From NCBI RefSeq assembly GCF_008831285.2, contig NW_022204580.1, forward strand, positions 1 to 47,076: DNA of 47,076 nt, given 5' to 3'. The notes beneath the pieces were generated by a model, which ran no database searches, was not told where the DNA came from, and saw nothing but the letters and a program-made list of their open reading frames with translations. Shown piece by piece: positions 18,177 to 29,325 of this stretch (the stretch's first letter is position 1; every line of letters starts with the position of its first letter). A program made the translations under genes and the position numbers. The DNA comes from Nymphaea colorata (Eukaryota; Streptophyta; Magnoliopsida; Nymphaeales; Nymphaeaceae).

Positions 18177-18297
18177 AGAGAACAGCCAGCTGTTTGGCAT
18201 CTAGTGAAGAAGGCTCATGATCATCCAAAATCTTCTATGAAATATTGCCCATAGTCTTTACTTAAGCCGAAAGGCATCAAAATTCAAGCGACTCTTG

Positions 18298-18567
18298 ATG
18301 ATGCCTATCAAAATCAATCCTATCAAGGCTACATTTGACTTTTGCTGCTTTCGCTGTCTTTTGGCCTTTTTAAGCGCCCTGAGACTTCGCTTTACTCACA
18401 AAGGAATATATGTTCGGTACGTTTGCAACATTTACTATCAACGCGAAGGACTATGCCACTACTCAAGCACTGGATGGTACCAAGGAAGCTCAGATAGTCA
18501 AGGCTCGTCCCAAAATCCTAGCATTGAACCCATACTGAAAATAAATTTATAAGGAAATCGTGAATGA
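18298..18567 (+). CDS. Divergent array member with reduced cysteine pattern
   Basis: ATG 18298 to TGA 18565-18567, 89 residues. N-terminal hydrophobic stretch TFDFCCFRCLLAFLSALRLR is comparable to the end of the array signal peptide; then FTHKGIYVRYVC and QREGLCHYSSTGWYQGSS, where GWYQGSS lines up with GWCQGTSR but has Tyr for Cys. A Ser/Gln-rich tail (SDSQGSSQNPSIEP) follows. A frameshifted copy with the same upstream segment is at 8440. It may be a neofunctionalised or decaying relative; homology to the family is an inference from the ending and position. Confidence 0.5.
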
Positions 18568-18700
18568 GGTTGGAGCATTGAAATTAAAGGAAGGATTGAT
18601 AAAACAGTAAAACGAGAGGACTTTAGATGCACAATCCCTTTAATTTACTTTTCGAATCTGTTGAACGCTCTAAAAAGGAGAAACATATCTAAAAATACAA

Positions 18701-18747
18701 ATTACTGATAACTCTCGTGAAATATATAATTTTAACATATCTTACCA
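18701..18747 (+). promoter_or_regulatory. Conserved upstream block of array gene 18748
   Basis: ATTACTGATAACTCTCGTGA, AATATATAATTTTAACATAT, CTTACCA then ATG. Confidence 0.6.
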
Positions 18748-19102
18748 ATGAACTTTAAGCTTCTTTTGGCTTTTGCTGCCCTCCTGGCCTTCTCCAGCGC
18801 CATCAGCCTTCGTACTGCCCATGACGGACAGTTCGCCTGGTACACCTTCAATGAGGGACCCACCAAAAACAGATGCTCCAACAACGACCAATGCGATGGC
18901 CAGAGAACCTGCTCCCCTACGGATGGTGCCAGGAACCTCCAGACCCGTTCCCAAGGATGCTAACTACAGATACGATGAGGGACCCACTAAAAACCGATGC
19001 CCCGCCAACGGATCTAACCGTGACTACAAGAACAGACACTACTACTGTGACGGAAGGAGAACTTGCTCTGTCTGGGGATGGTGCCAAGGAACCTCCAGAT
19101 GA
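18748..19102 (+). pseudogene. Secreted cysteine-rich protein, two modules, frameshifted
   Basis: Signal peptide MNFKLLLAFAALLAFSSAIS and GQFAWYTFNEGPTKNRCSNN, DQCDGQRTCS are in frame from ATG 18748. Then a base is missing in CTCCCCTACGG (CTCCCCTTACGG in spirit) and another in GCCAGGAACC, and an extra TTC appears before CCAAGGATGC. The second module is clean in its own frame: YRYDEGPTKNRCPANGS, YYCDGRRTCSVWGWCQGTSR, TGA 19100-19102. It is the most distal array member; core genes start about 200 bases further on. Confidence 0.7.
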
Positions 19103-19308
19103 CCTTGATTCGACCATGATTCAACCCAAAATCCTAAACCTAAATTTAGCACGCTTTTTTGACTTATATATTAATAGCTTAACATAAACATCAGTCAACA
19201 TGCTAAGTAGCATCCATCATCTTTGATTTTTTAAGATCTCCATGCTTTATTATGAACCTATGATTTGAGGTACTCTGACAAATCTATTGGTTTAAATCTT
19301 TAACAGAT

Positions 19309-19980
19309 ATGCCGATTAAAAAGAAGAAGTTCAAAGGAAGGAATAGCAGGCCACTAAGTCAAACAGAACATATTTGGGCTTTTATTTTCTGCTACATTTT
19401 TACGAAACCTGAAAGCTTATAATCATAACTTCTACGTTAGTAATCCATCATCGTTCAGCCTATAATTATAATCGTTAAGGCTACTCGAATGGACACGTTC
19501 CATCGTCAAAGCTAATAGACCATGTCTAATCGTAATAGCAAATGCTTCAGCAATCGAGCATGTTATAATCACCTCTAGCCCTACAGTCACGATTTCTTGA
19601 AAGCAAAACGTAAGGCGTTCGAAAGATATAAGCGCATCTATCCCCTTCATGAGAAATAGAACTTATATGAAATGGCGAAAACACCATGTCTCGGCTACTA
19701 CGTTATGAAAGGCTACAAGCCGAAACAGGAAGAAGAAAAAGAAACTGTGCAGGCGAAATCTTCAGAGAAGATAATTAGTCATATGATCAAGAAATATTTG
19801 CATCGAAAGGAGCAATCAAATACACAGTTCGAAGTATTACCACGCTTGGAGCAATCAACTTAACTTCTTCCAGGCCAACTAACTTCCCTAAATCTCAAAC
19901 GCAGGAAAAATTTGCGATTGTTCACATAGAGCTAAAACAAGCAAAACTCCCAATTTCGTAAGCGTGCTCCTACATAATGA
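19309..19980 (+). CDS. Hypothetical basic protein, 223 residues
   Basis: With TGA as sole stop, ATG 19309 opens an uninterrupted frame to TGA 19978-19980. The start reads MPIKKKKFKGRNSRPLSQTE; the middle has CFSNRACYNHLEPYSHDF and KAKRKAFERYKRIYPLHEKE; then TPCLGYYVMKGYKPKQEEEK and HMIKKYLHRKEQ; the C-terminus is rich in Lys, Arg, Asn and Gln. A hydrophobic patch (IWAFIFCYIF) lies near residues 22-32, so an alternative start at a later Met (19489 or 19672) cannot be excluded. I recognise no domain. It is the first non-repeated gene beside the array. Confidence 0.65.
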
Positions 19981-20097
19981 TGGATCTATCTACTTTGGCT
20001 CTTTGAATGGGAAAATGATTTGTTTCTGTCTTTGATAATCGAGGATATGACAATTTATAAGCGGAAGGATTCAAATTCAAGCTTATAATTAACTGTC

Positions 20098-20565
20098 ATG
20101 CTCAACATACCCACGTCCGTCCTCCCATCAATTGACACTCCCATCAAGGGAAGAAAGCAGCCTGAACCCCTCACTGCAGAGAGCGAGCAAGATACGAGTC
20201 CCAGCTTCGAAGACATCAGCGCTGAACAACTCTTCAAACAGTTCAGCCAGCTGGTCCGGGTCACCTAATAGGAGCATGATTCATAAGATATGGAAGATGT
20301 AGAGCGCAAACTTACCTACGATCACTTCCCCACCTACCGCCTGGAGTTTTAGTCCAAGTCCAGCATGAAGAAATGCATGGAAAAAAAAGACCTAACACCA
20401 CATCGGGCAACCGCCTTGTTCAGGCCACAGCCTTTGGGAGAGATAAAGATGAACATGAGCAGTCAAAATGACTCTGAGTGTTTTACCCCAGTGGATAGAG
20501 TGAGAAAGGAGCACCCTGAGCTATTGATGACTCCCCACAAGGAGCGGATTTCTCAATAAGAATGA
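20098..20565 (+). CDS. Hypothetical protein, 155 residues
   Basis: ATG 20098 to TGA 20563-20565, uninterrupted with TAA/TAG as Glu. Starts MLNIPTSVLPSIDTPIKGRK, then an acidic Ser/Glu stretch (AESEQDTSPSFEDISAEQLF), TEEEHDSEDMEDVERKL, YDHFPTYRLEFESKSSMKKC and a C-terminal SECFTPVDRVRKEHPELLMT. SP/TP sites (TSPS, FTPV, MTPH) would suit proline-directed phosphorylation, and the gene lies 78 bases ahead of a cyclin on the same strand, but no function follows from that. No domain recognised. Confidence 0.65.
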
Positions 20566-20643
20566 TAGTTTGATCTAGTTGCTAATTATTAGAGACTGTT
20601 AACGGAATAGGGCAGTTAGGATTATTTTCATATTGCTAAAGTG

Positions 20644-21591
20644 ATGGAGTGCAGAGTCCGCAACTTCCCCACCAAGCGAGTCTTCGGCAGGGACATCACC
20701 AACCTCGAGCAGCGCAGACCCAAGGCAACCTCGATCACCGACAAACCCCTTCCCCCTGCAGAATTACGCCCACGCTCTCTCTCGACCTCGGGAAAAATGG
20801 GTGAGATCAAATAGGCGATCACAGAGTATGAAGGCGACATTTTGGCCCACATCTTGTCGCTTCAGCGCAAGGAAAAGGAAGAATTGATGGCGCATGTGAC
20901 CGTTTAAATGCGTTCCATCCTAGTTGATTGGTTGGTCGATGTGCATAGTTCTTTTGAACTTCGCGAGCAAACTCTCTACCTGGCGTTGGCCTATCTCAAC
21001 GAATACTCGGCAGTTGCTTAGTTCACCAAGCAAGATTATCAGCTGGTTGGTGTTACATGTCTATGGATTGCAAGCAAATATGAAGAAATCTACCCACCCC
21101 GATGAGTGCATTCACGCAAGTCACCGATTCTTCCTACTCTAACAATGAGCTCAAGGCCATGGAGGGTAAGATTCTTCTAGCGCTTGCTTTTGCTTAAACC
21201 GTACCACTCCTCTGCAAATCCTCGAAACAGTTGCAGACCGCTGGGTCAAAGACACCAACGGAAAACATACTCGATAGGCATCTAAGACCATCTGCATGAG
21301 TAAATACTTGCTGGAGTTGTCTCTTTTTGATGGAATGGGCAAGAACTATTGCATGAAACATTGGTCCTGTCCGCACTAATGCTCTCAGATTCAGTTTTAA
21401 AGTGCAAATCTGACACCAAAGCATTGGACCTGTAACGACCGGACCGATAGAACCTTATGAAGTGCTTCAAGGAGATGTGCTTACTCCTTGAAAAATCATC
21501 AAAACCTACGATAAAACTGAGAGCCATCAAGAAGAAGTTCAGTGGAGAGAAATACATGGGTGTCGCCCGCATCCGTGTTGAACAGAAGTGA
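20644..21591 (+). CDS. Mitotic (A/B-type) cyclin, needs frameshift corrections
   Basis: The N-terminal part reads MECRVRNFPTKRVFGRDITN (cf. the GRxxLxDI start common in mitotic cyclins). The cyclin box follows: MRSILVDWLVDVHSSFELRE, TLYLALAYLNEY and QLVGVTCLWIASKYEEIYPP, diagnostic for A/B cyclins. A one-base shift near 21105 is needed for TQVTDSSYSNNELKAMEGKI, another near 21200 for TPLQILETVADRW, and another near 21357 for LVLSALMLSDSVLK. The C-terminal cyclin fold includes KTICMSKYLLELSLF. TGA at 21589-21591. Expected to bind and activate a CDK at mitosis; about 315 residues after correction. TAA at 'TV-x-MRSI' fits Glu. Confidence 0.85.
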
Positions 21592-21724
21592 TCAATTCAT
21601 TTGCTATCATCACCATTATTCCGACTAGTAAAGAAGACGAATAATATGAACAATCTATTAGATGAATGCAGTGCTAATCTGGCTCTTGATACAATATATC
21701 GAGTGCAGTATGAACTTAAATCGA

Positions 21725-22108
21725 TCAGTCAACGCTCCTTGTCTTCATCATGGTCTTTTGGCTGCGGGCGCGCACTTGCTTGATAGATCTGTGCTTCATC
21801 TCATATATGCTCTTGTAAAGTGGATCCTTGGGAAATTAGGCTTCACGTGCAGAGACCACTTCTCCACGGCTTCGCTTTATCTTTCGATAACTGTTGTTCA
21901 CAATATCGATGTCTGATGCGCTCATATAGACTGTTTATGGAGCTGTGAGGATGCTGCTTTAGTGTCGCTGGCTCAACGCGCAGAATCTTTCTTTGAGCGG
22001 GCCCACTTTGGGCAGCACGGACCGACCGTAGGGAGTCAGTAGAGGAGAGTCGATGGGCGGAAAGAAGAGCTTGATCTTGCGGAGTGGAGAGAGGGCAGAC
22101 TAGGACAT
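21725..22108 (-). CDS. Hypothetical basic protein, 127 residues
   Basis: Minus-strand frame from ATG (22106-22108) to TGA (21725-21727), uninterrupted with TAA/TAG as Glu. Starts MS-[TAG]-SALSPLRKIKLFFPP, then DSPLLTPYGRSVLPKVGPLK, SASDIDIVNNSYRKIKRSR and a very basic C-terminus (KHRSIKQVRARSQKTMMKTR). Contains SP/TP sites (ALSP, DSP, LTP). No domain recognised. It converges with the cyclin gene (133 bases apart) and diverges from the next + gene across a 146-base spacer. Confidence 0.55.
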
Positions 22109-22254
22109 CAATAAAATTAATAAATTGATTTGAATCTAATATTACCGATTTCGAGTGTTAAAGGTGACGGCATCGGAAACATCGCAATGAAAGCCAAAGA
22201 TTAAAAAGCTAGACTTGTTTTGATTTTGAAGATCAAAATTCAAATATATAAAGT
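22109..22254. promoter_or_regulatory. Divergent intergenic region
   Basis: A 146-base AT-rich gap between two divergently transcribed genes. Directly upstream of the minus-strand ATG lies AATAAAATTAATAAAT; the same 16-mer occurs at 24335-24350, also in a divergent gap upstream of a minus-strand gene. Toward the + gene lies CAAATATATAAAG, a TATA-like sequence about 10 bases before the ATG. Confidence 0.4.
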
Positions 22255-23278
22255 ATGGAGTCGATTAAGAATAGCTTCGTCAAAGTAAAAGCAAGCTGGA
22301 AAGCGCTGGAAGTTGGATCGCCAACAAATATCGCAACAATCGCAAAAAGTGCAGAGGAACCCTATTAGCATTGGGATTGCTGTTTCTCTTGACTGGCCTG
22401 ATCTGGGCAGCTATAAATTCGTGGACTCTGTCAGTCTTGGTTCTCCCATCAACTACACCTCAGAAACCATATTGGACAGCACAATAACTAACTATGGCTC
22501 CTTCCTAGGCCTCAATACTTACTATCGAACTGTCCCCAATACAAACTTTCTCATCAGTTTTCAAGCTCAAGCAGGAAGTAAGAAGAATACGTTTCCTCCT
22601 ATCAGGGCGCGAGTCATCGAGGGCACTCTTTTGGAAATAGATGCCTATGCAGAGGTGAGAATTTCGACAAGCAGCCTCAAGGCATTTTTTTAGAATTATG
22701 GTTTTGAGCAAATTGGAGGGTATGACTCATGGCTGATCTACATTAAAGAGTAAAATTGCTTCTACGTAGAAAAATCAAGAATGTGGTGATTCAGAAAGTG
22801 GCAGGATTCAGATTTTATTAAATTTCAAATCAGGCACTTTCCAGCAAAATCAATTCTCAATTTAATTAATATGAGACCAACCATCCTCTCTCATTCCCCT
22901 TTATTGTCAGGATCATTGGGATAACATTCACTACCCCTAGCAAACCATCAAGTCTAACAATACTCTGGGCATCAAGCTTCTTTAGCAGCAATCACTGCTG
23001 AACCAACTAACGTCTCAGATGAGCCAAATCAAAGACTATATCACACATATCAAAACTCAACGATCAACTACGCTCAAAAGAGAGCAGATATCGACGGAAA
23101 GATGTCTAACCGGGAAAATGCAGTAAAGCTATCAAGCGATTCTTGGGTTCAAGGAGTGCAGGTATTCAATAAAGCTGTCGGAAACTCCACTCTTTTGCAG
23201 AAATATCTCGAAATATACTTTAAGAGTCTGTACAATGTCACTTACAGGATCTAATCCCTCCAGCCTTTCCAAATTTGA
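22255..23278 (+). CDS. Hypothetical membrane-anchored protein, frameshifted
   Basis: ATG 22255 (MESIKNSFVKVKASWKALE). After a one-base shift a basic cluster (NKYRNNRKKCRG) precedes a strong transmembrane stretch TLLALGLLFLLTGLIWAAIN, a type II anchor layout. Other frames then carry protein-like segments: SVSLGSPINYTSETILDSTI, TNFLISFQAQAGSKK, YAEVRISTSSLKAFF, later LLEQQSLLNQLTSQMSQIKD and a C-terminal SWVQGVQVFNKAVGNSTLLQ to TGA 23276-23278. Several Asn-x-Ser/Thr sites occur after the anchor. At least three frame changes are needed, so the exact protein is uncertain and two genes are possible (a second ATG at 22871). No family recognised. Confidence 0.4.
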
Positions 23279-23319
23279 TATCAGTATTCAGTGTTTAATA
23301 ATGAGAATATAAGTGATCT

Positions 23320-24268
23320 TCAATGATGGTTCCTCCTAAAGTAGAGCTCATCGCATATCTCTCCCTTCACGTCCTTTATCTTTTTTCTCATCATAATTTC
23401 CCGTCTTCTCTTGTCCACCAAATCCGACTTCCTCTTTATGATCGACCAGTCAACCTGCTTCTCTGATTTCAAATTGTATGCCTTCAGGAAGTATTCGTTT
23501 TGCTTCATCAAACGATTGTCCATTTGGGCGGAGTTCCACTTGTTTATTCCATGATAAATTACTGAGCAGCGCTTTTGGCTGCTTTTTTGTTTTTTATTAA
23601 CCTGCGAGGATCAGATCATAATTTTTTAAGGGGATGGCGATGTGTTGCGTTAGGAATGCTCTTTGTTATACTTTTTGTAATCAACTGTTGTCTTGAACAG
23701 TGATTAATCAAAATTAATTTTTAATGAATTTTCCTGTGATATCTGCGTTGAGTTCGTCGATATTGCTTTATGCGGCGATTTTAATTTGGATCTGCATCGA
23801 TTGCAAGTCATATTTCCTTGTCTTCTTTTTGGAACTTTGGGTATAAAGAATTTTCGAAAGTCAACTTTATGATTAGAGGGGGGTTTATATTCTTGAAAAT
23901 TGCAAAAATGGCTTTAATTTTTGCATTAATTGCCCTCCCGGTCAAAATACGTCCTCGATAGCATCTTACTCATATCCAGAGTCTTGCCCTTTCGACTGAA
24001 TTATTTATAAGTGTTTACCCTTCAAAAGTATAGTTGGTTTCGATCTCATCACTATCGTCATGAAAGAAACGTCGTTGATGTTTTTAGAATTAGGTCTGTA
24101 GACGTTCGTTGAGTTTAGCTTGTGCGCTTATGAATGATTATTCAATTTATTATCCAAGCTTTCGCTGTAGCTGCTCTCGAGGTATGGCTTTCTTCTCGAT
24201 TGCTACTGTTTCTGCTACATCTGGTTCAGTTTGCTGATGTCGAAGTATTGCCTGCTTCGCTTGTACAT
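23320..24268 (-). CDS. Hypothetical Lys/Arg/Asn-rich protein, frameshifted
   Basis: Read on the minus strand: MYKRSRQYFDISKLNQM, SRRKPYLESSYSESLDNKLN, NVYRPNSKNINDVSF, DDSDEIETNYTFEGETLI, then VDFRKFFIPKVPKRRQGNM, TCNRCRSKLKSPHKAI and a very basic coiled-coil-like C-terminus (KQVDWSIIKRKSDLVDKRRR, IMMRKKIKDVKGEICDEL) to TGA 23320-23322. One CxxC pair (CNRC) is present. Frame changes are needed near 24050, and a TGA near 23612 lies in an otherwise continuous frame. An alternative start at 24318 would put the shared AT-rich upstream motif nearer the ATG. No family recognised. Confidence 0.45.
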
Positions 24269-24529
24269 AGAAGTGTTATGAAACGCTTCTAAAGATCAGA
24301 AGGGTGGAGAGTGGACATCTATACTGGAATAAAATTAATAAATGATAAATACATGACCTCGAGTAATAATAATAGCTTTCTATTCAGAATCTTACCATTT
24401 TACCATCCTCTTAAAATAATCTCCTTCCCTTTTATGCAAAGATTTGATAATCGGACACGTCATCAGCACTAACGTTAGATTAATATTCCAAAGAAATTAT
24501 ATAAATAATCACCTAAATCAGAAGCATTG

Positions 24530-27004
<2,475 letters not shown>

Positions 27005-27160
27005 TCAATTGTATCATATGTCATATGCAATTTCCCTACCAACTAGACAAATGGACGAAGGACATCCCTTGGCTGTTCTCTCGATGGCCATGCTCACTTC
27101 TTTATGCTGTGAGTTTGAATATAATTTTGCATTTGAGTGCCATACAATCATAAATAACCA

Positions 27161-28830
27161 ATGATCGACCTGCTGAAGAACTACAAGGAGCTAAAAACTG
27201 CCCCTGGCTATATCAGTTCAATTCAATACTACCTCGCCAAGAAGAAATTAGATGTACTGCTCCTCCTAAGTAGACGTTGTTCGTCAAGTGGCTCAGCTCC
27301 AACGGGGAGTTGGTAGAATAACTACTCAAAAAGGCGCAGGGAGGCAAACTCAAAGCTTCAGAGTACATTCATCACAATCAAGGGAACCCAATCCACTTTC
27401 TCGCACCATAAAGTGCCCATTAACAACCCCACATGAACGCCTCCTCCATCAATTTCAATAACACCGTCACTCCCCGAGGGCTGCGCTTGATGACAAAGGT
27501 ACCTTTCGCTTCGACGTAGAGAACCACTACAAGAGAGCCATGAATGAGAGTCTTTCAATGATCCGTTCGACAGTCCTCACCAAGTCGCTGCACCACTAGG
27601 TCTCAGCCTCTACTAGCGAAATCCCGCAGTTCTTCTTCCCCAACGGCAAACCGTTAGATGCAGTAGCCTAGCAAGCCAATCGCAGCGCCATCAACGCGGC
27701 AGTTGGTCTCAAAAACGATATAACTCCAGAGCTGGCCAAAAATCTAGTGTTAGCGTACTGGGACTGCCGATCTACTTCGGTCCACTGCTGATGCTGCGCT
27801 GCACCGGCAACCCGCAGGCACCAAGATGACTCGCGACTAGTTTAGCAAGGTTTGGAGGAGCTGGAGGGCGAAACCCCCCACTGGCGCGCTTTTTGGCTGC
27901 TCAGCTCCGAGCCCAAGAAGAAGTACGCCACCATCGCTGACTTCAAGGTGCTCTTCAAGGAGATCTGGAGCTGCACCCCGGCCTCAACTTCCTGAAGGAC
28001 ACTCCCGAGTTCCAGGATGGTACTCGATTTGCGTGATCCACCGGATGTATTACATGGCCAACCGCAAGTACGACTACAAGATGAGCTACCGCGAGTTCAA
28101 GCGTTCCAACATCCTCAAGTCCCTCTTCGACATCGAAGCAGAACCCGACATCAACCTCAATCCTGACTTCTTCAGCTATGAAGATTTCTATGTCATCTAC
28201 ATTCGCTTCTGGGAACTAGACAATGACCACGATTTCCAGCTCTCCAGAGAAGAGCTCTCCAAGTACTCAGGATATACCTCTCAAGAAAAACACTAGAAAG
28301 GATCTTCTCTCAAACTGTGAAAAAGTTGAATATGAGGAAAAAATGGGATTCGGGGATTTCGTGTGGTTCATTCTGAGCGTGTAGGACAAGACAACTTAGC
28401 AGAGCATTGAGTTTTGGTTCAAGATAATGGACTAGACGGGAACGGAGTGATCACGGGTTATGAGCTGTAATACTTCTACGAGGAGCAGAGCCAGCGTTTG
28501 AACTATATGTAGAGCAATCTAGATTTTAACTTCTAGAACATCGTGTGCCAGATGGTGGACCTGTTCCGTCCTGCCAACGGCATCCAGTTCACCTTGGAGC
28601 ACTTCCTCTCCCGCAAGCATGACTGTTCGGTGTTCATCAACATGCTGACCGACCTCAACAAGCTCATCGGTTTCGAGCAGCGCGACGCCTACGAGGATAG
28701 AAACGTGAAGGTGGAGAACCCCAACTGGACCGATTGGGATAGGTTCGTGAAACCGGAGTATCGGAGGATCTAGAGCGCGCAGGAGAACGACGAGGGAGGA
28801 GAGGTGCTCAATTGGGAGCAAGATGATTGA
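27161..28830 (+). CDS. Protein phosphatase 2A B''-type regulatory subunit (EF-hand), frameshifted
   Basis: Signature PP2A B'' segments in order: IPQFFFPNGKPLDA (about 27630), YYMANRKYDYKMSYREFKRS, FFSYEDFYVIYIRFWELDND (first EF-hand: DNDHDFQLSREE), GFGDFVWFILSV-[TAG]-DK, SIEFWFKIMD, LDGNGVITGYEL-[TAA]-YFYEEQ (second EF-hand, about 28430-28485), NIVCQMVDLFRPANGIQFTL and PNWTDWDRFVKPEYRRI; TGA 28828-28830. The TAA at 28468-28470 falls on the Glu of the near-invariant ELEYFYEEQ. The subunit targets PP2A to substrates and binds Ca2+. About 555 residues after correcting frames near 27270, 27770, 28000 and 28430. The ATG at 27161 is the best start seen, but the N-terminus is not conserved enough to be sure. 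Confidence 0.88.
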
Positions 28831-29325
28831 CGACTGTATATTCTTTTCTAAAATGATTCATTAATGTAAATAATGCAAAGATTCCCAGCAATCGTTATAT
28901 AATTGTAGATATATCTGTAGTTGACGGAATGGAGGAAATCTATATAAAACTAAGGCAATTAATTAAGAGAATTCCATCATTATATTTATGGAAGTTGCAT
29001 TACTAAATAGATTGGTTGATTAAATATAATTATCTACTGCCTGGCATTAAACAAGCCAACTAATAAATACCCATATTGGCCAAAATGAAGCACATATCAC
29101 CTTTAACACTTTCATCATAGTGGTAACCTTACCCATATTCCCATTTTTACTCATTTTTAGCCCTCGCGTATTTTTTTTAGAATTAATCAATTCCCATAAT
29201 CTTTCATCCTTTTTCTTTCACCATCTAATCCCACCCTTGGCTTCTTAATCCACGCCCTTCCTTAGCCTCCTTCTTCGCCCTTTTGCTGCGAGCAGGCTGC
29301 GAATGTCTGAAATAATATATTTATA
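28831..29325. other. Intergenic region, no gene seen
   Basis: AT-rich sequence between the PP2A B'' gene and the alveolin gene. It should contain the terminator of the first and the promoter of the second. TATATTTATAAT lies immediately ahead of the alveolin ATG. No RNA gene or repeat recognised. Confidence 0.5.

Noticed and set aside
19432-19650. Minus-strand ORF starting MKGIDALISFERLTF
   Set aside because: It lies fully inside the longer + frame 19309-19980, which is open over 223 codons and has a more protein-like charged composition.
21151-21572. Minus-strand ORFs opposite the cyclin
   Set aside because: The + strand carries unmistakable cyclin-box sequence there; the minus frames are shadows.
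28420-28490. Code with UAA = Lys and UAG = Glu (reported for another oligohymenophorean)
   Set aside because: TAA is Glu, not Lys, in PP2A ELEYFYEEQ, in erlin KIHHELNQ, and in the alveolin repeat where Lys has its own fixed position.
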